Source: Oscillospiraceae bacterium (GTDB lineage: Bacteria; Bacillota; Clostridia; Oscillospirales; Acutalibacteraceae). Taken from it: a stretch of DNA of 7,487 bases. The position numbers and the translations under genes were made by a program. The stretch lies in assembly GCA_902774165.1 (NCBI GenBank), contig CACYHJ010000011.1, forward strand, positions 1-7,487, in the 5' to 3' direction. Shown here piece after piece: positions 1 to 5,677 of this stretch. Under the pieces are notes generated by a model. That model had not been told where the DNA came from. It worked only from the letters and a program-made list of their open reading frames with translations, and did not search any database. Position 1 is the first letter of the stretch; each line of letters starts with the position of its first letter.

Positions 1-84
1 TGCGGCGATTCGATATGTTGACCTGCGGTCAACTCGATATATGCTCGCAAGCGAGCATTCGATATGTGTTTGCTGCGCAAACAC
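1..84. repeat. Tandem hairpin array with constant CGATAT linker (left end cut by window)
   Basis: Three complete short inverted repeats of unrelated sequence follow each other: 18-32 (TTGACC, loop TGC, GGTCAA), 41-58 (ATGCTCGC, AA, GCGAGCAT) and 66-84 (GTGTTTGC, loop TGC, GCAAACAC). They are separated by near-identical linkers with the core TCGATAT at 10-16, 34-40 and 59-65. The first eight bases (TGC then GGCGA) look like the loop and 3' arm of a further hairpin, so the array probably continues to the left of the window. Arms differ between units while pairing and linker are kept, which suggests the structure is what is conserved. Arrays of this look occur between genes in uncultured Clostridia genomes, but I know no assigned function. 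They could act as RNA or as a DNA repeat. Confidence 0.8.
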
Positions 85-87
85 AAG

Positions 88-126
88 AAATTCTGATTTA
101 ACGGCTCCGCCGTTAAATCAGAATTT
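88..126. repeat. Perfect 18-bp stem-loop overlapping the 3' end of the regulator gene
   Basis: Bases 88-105 pair perfectly with 109-126 around the loop TCC. The right arm contains the last two codons and the TGA stop of the leftward regulator gene, so the repeat forms the end of that reading frame. On the leftward transcript it could act as a 3'-end stabiliser or a weak terminator, but no good T-tract follows (TTTCTTGTG). The arm sequence CAAATTCTGATTTA (positions 127 to 114, minus strand) recurs at 7388-7401 on the plus strand, so it belongs to a dispersed family. Confidence 0.75.
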
Positions 127-1200
127 GTCAACCAGCCCCTCCGCGATCTCCCGGAATTCCGGCATTGTCCGGAATTCCTCGCTCAGGGGGTAATGCTCCG
201 TCATCAGCCGGTACAGCCGTTCCCGGGCGCCGGCCATTCGGATGTCCTCCTCCTGCTCGTAATACATCGCCGTCCGCTTCGCCTCGGGCAGACGGTCGAA
301 CTGCGCCGCCGCTTCGGCGGCGCGGCGGAAATTTCGCAGAGCGTTCTCCGTGTCGCCGAGCTCGGCGTAAAGGTGCCCCAGATGCCCGTAATTATAGATC
401 AGATGCAGTCGGTTTTTCGTTGGTCGGCGGTCGGAATCGATCAGCCGAATGACCCCGTTCATGTGCTCGATCGCCCGGATCCGGTCCTGTGCGGAAAAGG
501 AGCCCTGATAATAACAATAACCGATCACGGCGTTCTGCAGCAGATAGGTCAGCGCCTCGATCTCTTTTCCCTTGACCTCATACCAGTTTTCCGCCGTCGC
601 CCATTCGCCCTCGGCGATTTCCCGCGCGTCCCGCAGCGCCGGGAGCGTCGCGACGATCGCCTCCGCCTGCCGCCGGTATGCCTCGTCGTACCCGAGCGTA
701 CAGTATTGCCGGTTCAGGTTTTGCAGCATCAGCCGCTTTGCCCGGACGCGGATCACATCGTCGGTGCAGTATTTCCGGATCCGCTCGTAGATCGCCGCCG
801 TCTCTTCGGCGTCCCGCTGCGCGTCGGGGGAGTTTCGCTGCGTCTGCAAAAGCTCCATATATCGGATCTGGATCGGGATTTCATCCGGGAACTCCCGCAC
901 CGCGGCCCGGAACCGCCGCAATACCTCCGGAGCATTATCCGCCGTCATACCGTCGTAAAGCGCAAGGTACTCCTTGATTTTTTCCTCCCGCTTCGCCCGG
1001 TCGGCGCCCAGAAGAGCATCGACCGTCACGCAGAAGAACGCCGCAATTTCCGGCAGGGCGGTGATCTCCGGCAGCGTCTCGCCCCGTTCCCACTTGCTGA
1101 CCGTCTGGAACGATACGCCCAGACGCTCCGCCAGCGCCTCCTGCGTCAGCTCCCGCGCCCTGCGCAGCTCTTTCAGGTTTTTGCCGAATTCAAGTTCCAT
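118..1200 (-). CDS. XRE-family transcriptional regulator with TPR-like C-terminal region
   Basis: A 360-residue protein, probably cytoplasmic. Residues about 7-64 form a typical Cro/CI (XRE) helix-turn-helix: LTQEALAERLGVS, then FQTVSKWERG, and the DALLGAD segment that often closes this domain. The remaining 290 residues are mostly helical. They include at least one recognisable TPR-like pair (about 266-300: HLIYNYGHLGHLYAELGD followed by ENALRNFRRAAE), and earlier helices are probably similar. Related Firmicutes proteins combine an XRE DNA-binding domain with a helical repeat that senses a ligand, peptide or protein; the signal here is unknown. The ATG at 1200 is supported by GGGAGG at 1209-1214 and a promoter just upstream. 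The stop codon lies in a repeat hairpin. It is divergent from the hydrolase operon and both promoters carry the same 8-mer, so it may repress itself and that operon. Family call is firm; targets are inferred. Confidence 0.9.
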   Translation of the reverse strand: MELEFGKNLKELRRARELTQEALAERLGVSFQTVSKWERGETLPEITALPEIAAFFCVTVDALLGADRAKREEKIKEYLALYDGMTADNAPEVLRRFRAAVREFPDEIPIQIRYMELLQTQRNSPDAQRDAEETAAIYERIRKYCTDDVIRVRAKRLMLQNLNRQYCTLGYDEAYRRQAEAIVATLPALRDAREIAEGEWATAENWYEVKGKEIEALTYLLQNAVIGYCYYQGSFSAQDRIRAIEHMNGVIRLIDSDRRPTKNRLHLIYNYGHLGHLYAELGDTENALRNFRRAAEAAAQFDRLPEAKRTAMYYEQEEDIRMAGARERLYRLMTEHYPLSEEFRTMPEFREIAEGLVDKF

Positions 1201-1208
1201 TTCCGTCG

Positions 1209-1249
1209 CCTCCCGTTTTTATCATATCCGAAACCGCGACGCAATGCAA
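1209..1249 (-). promoter_or_regulatory. Candidate promoter and RBS of the XRE/TPR regulator
   Basis: On the minus strand a -35-like TTGCAT (1244-1249) is followed after exactly 17 bp by TATGAT (1221-1226). GGGAGG (1209-1214) lies 8 bases before the ATG. The predicted transcription start falls at about 1214, leaving a very short leader with the ribosome binding site near its 5' end. The -35 box is weak (TTG only). The 8-mer CGAAACCG at 1229-1236 lies within the spacer and could be an operator. Confidence 0.5.
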
Positions 1250-1332
1250 TAACGCCGTACGGGAGAAAAATTCTCCCGCCGCGGGAATTCCGCGCTTCCG
1301 GTTTCGTCCGGCGGCCGCGCTTGACGAAACCG
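1229..1332. promoter_or_regulatory. Candidate shared operators: three CGAAACCG sites in the divergent promoter region
   Basis: CGAAACCG occurs at 1229-1236 and 1325-1332, and inverted (CGGTTTCG) at 1299-1306. The last two sit in a longer perfect 10-bp inverted repeat, CGGTTTCGTC at 1299-1308 and GACGAAACCG at 1323-1332, separated by 14 bp. The right arm overlaps the rightward -35 box; the single copy lies between the leftward -10 and -35. This is the geometry expected of a regulator that controls both directions, and the neighbouring XRE/TPR protein is the obvious candidate. One more copy of the 8-mer (CGGTTTCG, 4419-4426) lies after the operon, so the 8-mer is not unique to this gap. Confidence 0.45.
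1260..1278. other. Small stem-loop in the divergent intergenic region
   Basis: CGGGAGAA (1260-1267) pairs perfectly with TTCTCCCG (1271-1278) around an AAA loop. It lies upstream of both predicted transcription starts, so it is unlikely to work as a terminator for either neighbouring gene. It may be a protein-binding palindrome or a repeat remnant. A second, weaker inverted repeat (CGCGG and CCGCG around GAATT, 1280-1294) follows directly. Confidence 0.4.
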
Positions 1333-1349
1333 AACGCCCGTGCTACACT
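1321..1349 (+). promoter_or_regulatory. Sigma-70 promoter of the hydrolase operon
   Basis: TTGACG (1321-1326) and TACACT (1344-1349) are 17 bp apart, and TG at 1341-1342 gives an extended -10 (TGCTACACT). The predicted start is near 1356, giving a leader of about 88 bases. That leader contains a 7-bp GC-rich hairpin (1396-1402 with 1410-1416, loop of 7). The hairpin has no T-tract after it and is not an obvious riboswitch. Confidence 0.7.
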
Positions 1350-1443
1350 GTAACCGTAAACCTCGCAAAGAATTTCCCAGCGGAACGATGCGTTACGGCG
1401 GCTCTTCCTGCCGCCGGGGACCTGAAGACACGACGGAGGAACG

Positions 1444-2298
1444 ATGAGCATGGCAGACGCAAACAGCGCAGGCCCTTCGGGCGATACGGTGATCCTCGGC
1501 AGATATTACACCGGGGAAAAGACGCAGCGGCAGACCTACGACCTCGTGATCCCCGCGGGCGCCTCCGGCAGCGCGGGACTGATCCTGTGCATCCACGGGG
1601 GCGGGTGGACCGAAGGCGGCAAGGAGGAATATACCGGCGCCCTGAAACAGGTCAGCAAAGAAAAGGGGCTTGCCGCCGCCGCGATCAATTACAGATTTCT
1701 TTCGGATACGGTCGGGTTTGAGGAGATCCTGTCCGACGTCACCGCGGCGCTTGCGGCGATCCGGGCGGAGGGGCTGCGGCACGGCGTCAGCTTCGACCGG
1801 GCACTGCTGACGGGCATTTCCGCGGGCGGGCACATCGCGCTGCTTTACGCGTATGCGCGCAGAGAGACCTCGCCCGTAAAACCCGTCTGCGTCGTGGAGC
1901 TCTGCGGCCCGACCGATCTGGAAGACGGATTCTATTATTCCGGGCAAAACGCAGTCGCCGAAGCGGCGGGACCGGATTATTTCCCCGGCCTCATCAGCCG
2001 CGGCGTGAAACAGCCGGTGCCCCGGGAAGATCCGGCGTCGTCACAGGCCGCGCTGAAAAAGTATTCGCCGATCCGTTACGTCGATCACAACGCCGTCCCC
2101 ACCGTTTTCGGCCACGGGGAACGGGACGCGATCGTGCCCTACCGGAACGCAGTCGACCTGGATGCGGCCCTCACGGCGTGCGGCGCGGAACACACCTTTG
2201 TTTCTTTCCCGGACTCCGGCCACGGCTGCGAGGACAGGGCGTCCATGAAAAAGATCATGGCGCTGTTCTTCGACTGCGCGGAAAAATATCTGCGATAA
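1444..2298 (+). CDS. Alpha/beta hydrolase (esterase/lipase-like)
   Basis: A 284-residue serine hydrolase without a signal peptide, so probably cytoplasmic. The oxyanion-hole motif HGGGW is at residues 51-55, as in carboxylesterases of the hormone-sensitive-lipase/BD-FAE group. The nucleophile elbow GISAGG at 124-129 puts the catalytic serine at 126. The acid is probably D228 in GHGERDAIVP and the histidine H260 in DSGHG. All triad members are thus present and the length is normal. The substrate cannot be read from sequence; short acyl esters, including O-acetylated or feruloylated sugars, are typical of the group. GGAGG at 1435-1439 precedes the first ATG by 4 bases and a second in-frame ATG (1450) by 10, so the start could be either. 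First gene of a four-gene operon behind a good promoter; the next gene starts 41 bp later. A sugar-related TIM-barrel gene in the same operon would fit a carbohydrate-ester role, but this is inference. Confidence 0.9.
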   Translation: MSMADANSAGPSGDTVILGRYYTGEKTQRQTYDLVIPAGASGSAGLILCIHGGGWTEGGKEEYTGALKQVSKEKGLAAAAINYRFLSDTVGFEEILSDVTAALAAIRAEGLRHGVSFDRALLTGISAGGHIALLYAYARRETSPVKPVCVVELCGPTDLEDGFYYSGQNAVAEAAGPDYFPGLISRGVKQPVPREDPASSQAALKKYSPIRYVDHNAVPTVFGHGERDAIVPYRNAVDLDAALTACGAEHTFVSFPDSGHGCEDRASMKKIMALFFDCAEKYLR

Positions 2299-2339
2299 GA
2301 TCCCGGGGACGGCGATCCCGAAAACAGGAGGGGGAAACA

Positions 2340-2852
2340 ATGAGACTGTTTATTGCGCTGTCCGCACCGGAAAACGCGCGGCAGGCGCTGGAAATGACGC
2401 AGAGAGTGCTGCGCCGGCAGGGTGTGCGCGGGCGGTTTACGCTGCCGGATGACCTTCACATGACGCTGACCTTTCTCGGGGACGGGAAGGAGCCCGCGCC
2501 GGTAATCGAAGTCATGCGCGGGATCGAACCCGCGCGCACGGAGCTTGTTTTCGACCGGCTGACGATGTTCGGCAATATCTTAGTCGCGCTGTTCCGGAGC
2601 GACGACGCGGCGCAGGGATACGTCCGCGCGCTGCGCAAAGCGCTGGACGAGGCGGGGATCGGATTCGACCGCAAGGCGTTCCGCCCGCATATCACCCTTT
2701 GCCGGGACGCGGCGTTCCCGTCCTCGCTGAAGCTTGAAGCCTGCGGCGACCCGCTGCGGGGCGTCGGGATCCCGACGCAGCAGGTGCATCTGATGCGGAC
2801 CGCCCCGCAGGGGAAGACCCCGCGGTATTCCGTTATTTTTACGAAAGAATAG
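2340..2852 (+). CDS. thpR: RNA 2',3'-cyclic phosphodiesterase (LigT/2'-5' RNA ligase family)
   Basis: A 170-residue member of the 2H phosphoesterase superfamily. Both catalytic HxT motifs are visible: H40-M-T42 in DLHMTLTFLGD and H117-I-T119 in FRPHITLCR. The N-terminal strand MRLFIAL is typical of the family, and the length is close to the usual 170-190. The enzymes open 2',3'-cyclic phosphate ends of RNA and can join tRNA halves through 2'-5' bonds in vitro; the cellular role is not settled. The start is fixed by AGGAGG (2327-2332) 7 bases before the ATG at 2340; an in-frame ATG at 2178 lies within the hydrolase gene and is not a credible start. It lies between the hydrolase (41 bp) and the TIM-barrel gene (15 bp), so it is likely co-transcribed, with no evident metabolic link to either. 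Confidence 0.93.
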   Translation: MRLFIALSAPENARQALEMTQRVLRRQGVRGRFTLPDDLHMTLTFLGDGKEPAPVIEVMRGIEPARTELVFDRLTMFGNILVALFRSDDAAQGYVRALRKALDEAGIGFDRKAFRPHITLCRDAAFPSSLKLEACGDPLRGVGIPTQQVHLMRTAPQGKTPRYSVIFTKE

Positions 2853-2867
2853 ACGAAGGGATGCAGA

Positions 2868-3644
2868 ATGAAAAACAGAACGGGACTCGTATCCGTCAGC
2901 TTTCGTGCATTGTCGTGCGAAGAGATTATTGAAATTACCGCGTCGGCGGGACTGGACGGGATCGAATGGGGAAGCGACGTGCACGTGCCGCCGAAGGACC
3001 CCGGGCACGCGAAAAACGTCGCCGGGGCGACGCGGGCGGCGGGACTTGCGGTCACGTCCTACGGTTCATATTACAGAGCGGGAGCTTACGGGGAAAACTA
3101 TCGCGCAGAATTTGCCGCGCTGCTCGATACCGCGCTGATCCTCGGCGCGCCGGTGATCCGCGTCTGGGCGGGCGAGACGGGAAGCCGGGATACGCCCGAT
3201 GAAAAACGGGCGCGTCTCGTCGCGGAAACGCAGGAGATCGCCGATATGGCTGCGGAGAAGAAGATCCGCGTCGCCTTTGAGTGCCATAACGGCACGCTGA
3301 CCGACGAGTATCATTCTTCCGTCCGTCTGATGCGGGAGATCGGCAGGGCAAACGTGAGAATGTACTGGCAGCCTGACGAGCGGCGGGATTTTTCTTATAA
3401 TCTTGAAGCGTTGGAGGCGATTCTGCCGTATCTTGAGACCGTGCACGTGTTCCACTGGCCGGAGCCGGGCGTGCGCCTGCCCCTTGCCGACGGAGCAGAA
3501 GTCTGGCCGAAGTATTTTGAAACGATCGCCGCCGCGGACAAAACTCCTGCCTACCTGCTTGAATTCATGCCCGACGACGACCCCGCGTCGCTGCCGCGGG
3601 AGGCCCGGACGCTGCGTCGGTTTCTTTCCGGAGCTGTCAGATGA
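2868..3644 (+). CDS. Sugar phosphate isomerase/epimerase-like TIM-barrel protein
   Basis: A 258-residue protein of the xylose isomerase-like TIM-barrel (AP endonuclease 2) fold. The segment GLDGIEWG (29-35) supplies the usual first glutamate, E33. Further likely metal or substrate residues are E138 and H140 in VAFECHNG, Q168 and D170 in MYWQPDE, H193 and H196 in ETVHVFHW, and E232 in YLLEFMPDD near the C-terminus. This spacing matches divalent-metal sugar isomerases/epimerases, so the active site looks intact, but the substrate is unknown. The family also includes inosose isomerases and hydroxypyruvate isomerases. AAGGG (2856-2860) lies 7 bases before the ATG. The gene starts 15 bp after thpR, and its stop overlaps the next start by 4 bp (ATGA), so it sits in the middle of an operon. 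No signal peptide is seen. Confidence 0.88.
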   Translation: MKNRTGLVSVSFRALSCEEIIEITASAGLDGIEWGSDVHVPPKDPGHAKNVAGATRAAGLAVTSYGSYYRAGAYGENYRAEFAALLDTALILGAPVIRVWAGETGSRDTPDEKRARLVAETQEIADMAAEKKIRVAFECHNGTLTDEYHSSVRLMREIGRANVRMYWQPDERRDFSYNLEALEAILPYLETVHVFHWPEPGVRLPLADGAEVWPKYFETIAAADKTPAYLLEFMPDDDPASLPREARTLRRFLSGAVR

Positions 3645-4402
3645 AAAAGAAAAACGGACGCGCCGCGATATGGATGATTGCCGCGCTTTTATTTGCAATG
3701 CTGACCGCGACGGTCGTTCTTGTGATAATACGGCGACCGGTCAGGAATACGGGGAATGAGCCTGCGACAGAGGATTCTCTGACGGAACAGACGGCGCTGC
3801 CCGTAATCAGAGCCGAAACGGATGAGGACGGGAATACGGTTTTTTCGCTGACGCTCGATTCGTTTATCGAAGCGTTTAATACGTGCTGTCTGCAAACGCA
3901 GTCACAGCCGTATCTGCGCCCGTCTTCCGACTGGCGGCAAAACGAAGTTGAACGGGCGCCCCACGGTCAGGGGAAAACCGTGATATACAACTTCACCCGG
4001 GATGAAAATGACTGGGCGCTGCCGACGCTTTCCGCATACGTGCCTGCCGGCGGGGAGAGAATCAGTGAGGTCACCCTGAATTTCGACGATCACAGCTATA
4101 CGCCGGAGCTGTTTGACGAATATAAGGAGCTCAGTCTCTGCGCGCTGCGGCTTTTCTGCCCGGATCTGCCTGCGCAGGACGCAGAAGCTCTGTTTCGGGA
4201 AATGATCGCCTTTGCCGATCATAATATCCTGCCTGAAACGCAGTGGTACGGCGCGGATTCCGTACCGCAGACGGTTTATTGTTTCGCAGACGCGGGCGTA
4301 TACCCGTATTTCGCTTTCGGCGATTGGCTGCGGATCTGCTTTGTGCCGCTGGATGAACAGCGCCGCGCGGAGTTCGGTCGTTCAGTGAGAGATCAAATGT
4401 GA
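3641..4402 (+). CDS. Membrane-anchored protein of unknown function
   Basis: I do not recognise this 253-residue protein. After a basic start (MKKKNGR), residues about 8-30 form one hydrophobic helix (AAIWMIAALLFAMLTATVVLVII). An arginine pair and an acidic, Thr-rich linker follow (about 31-65), then a soluble domain of about 185 residues. The topology suggests an uncleaved N-terminal anchor with the domain outside the cytoplasm; no lipobox cysteine is present. The domain is rich in aromatics, with a Cys-Cys pair at 82-83 and Asp/Trp-rich stretches, but shows no known catalytic motif. Its ATG overlaps the preceding stop (ATGA), so translation is probably coupled to the TIM-barrel gene. It is the last gene of the operon; a terminator follows 100 bp later. 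Proteins of this shape in Clostridia are often lineage-specific. Confidence 0.75.
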   Translation: MKKKNGRAAIWMIAALLFAMLTATVVLVIIRRPVRNTGNEPATEDSLTEQTALPVIRAETDEDGNTVFSLTLDSFIEAFNTCCLQTQSQPYLRPSSDWRQNEVERAPHGQGKTVIYNFTRDENDWALPTLSAYVPAGGERISEVTLNFDDHSYTPELFDEYKELSLCALRLFCPDLPAQDAEALFREMIAFADHNILPETQWYGADSVPQTVYCFADAGVYPYFAFGDWLRICFVPLDEQRRAEFGRSVRDQM

Positions 4403-4501
4403 GATAAAGCAAAAACGGCGGTTTCGTTTCATCCGGAAAATTCTTATTTACATATAAAAAAGACCGGCAAATCAGGTGATCAGAACGTCAGAAAGAAACG
4501 C

Positions 4502-4544
4502 GGATCCCCGACCACGGAAAAACCGTGGCCGGGGATCCTTTTTT
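4502..4544 (+). terminator. Rho-independent terminator of the four-gene operon
   Basis: GGATCCCCG (4502-4510) pairs with CGGGGATCC (4530-4538). After one A/C mismatch, CCACGG (4512-4517) pairs with CCGTGG (4523-4528) around an AAAAA loop. Six T residues follow (4539-4544). It lies about 100 bp after the operon's last stop and 25 bp from the stop of the convergent nuclease gene. On the minus strand the stem is followed only by GCGTTTCTTTC, so it may terminate leftward transcripts as well, but less well. I see nothing else in 4403-4501. Confidence 0.9.
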
Positions 4545-4568
4545 ATGCTTCGTTGTTTTCCGGGCCGG

Positions 4569-5675
4569 TCACTGCGCGCCTTTTTTCAGGTTGCAGTCGC
4601 GGCAGAGCATCTGACAGTTTTCCGGCGTGGTTTTGCCGCCCCTGCTCCACGGGGTGATATGGTCCGCGTGCATCTGCTCAAATTCAAAAACCTCTCCGCA
4701 GTAAACGCATTTGTGCCCCTGTCTTTCATAGGCGGCGAGGGCGTCGCGGCGGTCGAAGGCGCGGATCGACAGGCATTTTTCCTCTCCCGTCAGCAGATAT
4801 TCGTAAATGCCGGATTTCTTTGTGACGTCCTCATCGCCCATCAGCCGTTCGATCTCCGGCTCCAGCTTTTTCGGGTCAAGGTCGGTCCTTTTGCCGTGCC
4901 GGTTGTAGAACAGTCCCCAGGGCAAGCCCTTCATCTCCTTGCGCACGCGGGGGAAAATCGCCTGCACCCAGTCGATGACCGAGCGGAAATAGTTCCAGAG
5001 AAGCACGGCGGAGGGATCGTTCTGATGCTCCGCCATATACGCTTCGATCGTCTTCCCCTCTGCGGACGCCGCCCACAGGATCGCCGTTTCGAGGTATTCC
5101 TGCCGGATGGACGAGCCCTTGAGATAATCCCCGGCAAGCGTCCCGGCGGCGCAGCCGGATTTGCTGAAATAGCGTTTCGCGTCGGCGGTCCACGAGCCCG
5201 CGTAGACCGCGTTGCGCAGCTCCTGATCGGTCAGCTGCTCCCCGGCGATGTTGATGATGCGGAACCAGTCCAGCTTTTCGCTGTCCGTGCCGTCGCAGAC
5301 GTAGACGAACAGCGGATAATCGAGGATCTTTTTCTTCTGATCGGCGGGGAGATTATAGAAATACCGGTCGTCGACCGAGAACGAGCCGTCCACGTATTCG
5401 CAAAGGGAGATCGTGCGCTGCTGCCCGTCCAGAACCTCGAAGCCGTCGGAGCCGTCCTCTTTTTTCACCTTGCACCAGTAGATCACGTTCAGGGGCAGAC
5501 CCTTCATCACCGTGCGGATCACCTCGTCGCGCTGCGCGTCTTTATAGACGAACTCGCGCTGATACTTCGGGCGGATATCGAGCCGTCCGTCGTAGCCGGT
5601 CACGCCCTCCTCCGCGTCGTTGAAATAGTCCTCGCAGACCTCGCCAACGGTCACTTTTAACTCTGTGATATTCAT
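4569..5675 (-). CDS. DUF262 (GmrSD/ParB-like) protein with C-terminal HNH endonuclease
   Basis: A 368-residue two-domain protein. The N-terminal part is a DUF262 domain: RPKYQREFVYKDAQ (35-48), VLDGQQRT (81-88; the DGQQR motif linked with nucleotide handling), and INIAGEQLTDQELRN (141-155). The C-terminus is a complete HNH domain: zinc cysteines C323/C326 and C358/C361, the H336-A-D338-H339 core, N353, and CRDCN. Relatives such as GmrSD, BrxU and SspE combine DUF262 with a DUF1524 nuclease and cut phage DNA; here the nuclease is the classical HNH type. The gene starts 2 bp after the methyltransferase stop, and its AGGAGG (5683-5688) lies inside that gene, 7 bases before the ATG. Both are therefore surely expressed together. 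The likely role is the cutting subunit of a restriction or phage-defence system whose partner methylates host DNA; cofactor and target are unknown. All key residues are intact. Confidence 0.9.
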   Translation of the reverse strand: MNITELKVTVGEVCEDYFNDAEEGVTGYDGRLDIRPKYQREFVYKDAQRDEVIRTVMKGLPLNVIYWCKVKKEDGSDGFEVLDGQQRTISLCEYVDGSFSVDDRYFYNLPADQKKKILDYPLFVYVCDGTDSEKLDWFRIINIAGEQLTDQELRNAVYAGSWTADAKRYFSKSGCAAGTLAGDYLKGSSIRQEYLETAILWAASAEGKTIEAYMAEHQNDPSAVLLWNYFRSVIDWVQAIFPRVRKEMKGLPWGLFYNRHGKRTDLDPKKLEPEIERLMGDEDVTKKSGIYEYLLTGEEKCLSIRAFDRRDALAAYERQGHKCVYCGEVFEFEQMHADHITPWSRGGKTTPENCQMLCRDCNLKKGAQ

Positions 5676-5677
5676 AT

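Noticed and set aside
1..126. CRISPR array
   Set aside because: The constant parts are only 7-8 bases and the variable parts are palindromes of 15-19 bases, not spacers of about 30 bases between longer repeats; no cas gene is present.
130..180. Two close copies of CCGGAATTCC as a regulatory repeat
   Set aside because: They fall within coding sequence and are explained by the repeated residues EFRTMPEFRE at the C-terminus of the regulator.
1260..1278. Stem-loop read as a terminator
   Set aside because: It has no T-tract after it on either strand and lies upstream of both divergent promoters.
193..1353. Long plus-strand open frame of 386 codons opposite the XRE/TPR regulator
   Set aside because: It is antisense to a gene with a clear helix-turn-helix and ribosome binding site. 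Its own translation is Arg/Pro-rich without any domain, typical of a shadow frame in GC-rich DNA.
2178..2339. N-terminal extension of ThpR by 54 residues from an upstream ATG
   Set aside because: The extension lies inside the hydrolase gene and is Arg-rich. The family begins at MRLFIAL, and AGGAGG sits 7 bases before the ATG at 2340.
4476..5660. Long plus-strand open frame of 394 codons opposite the DUF262-HNH gene
   Set aside because: It runs through the terminator at 4502-4544, has no ribosome binding site or recognisable domain, and lies opposite a gene with intact motifs.
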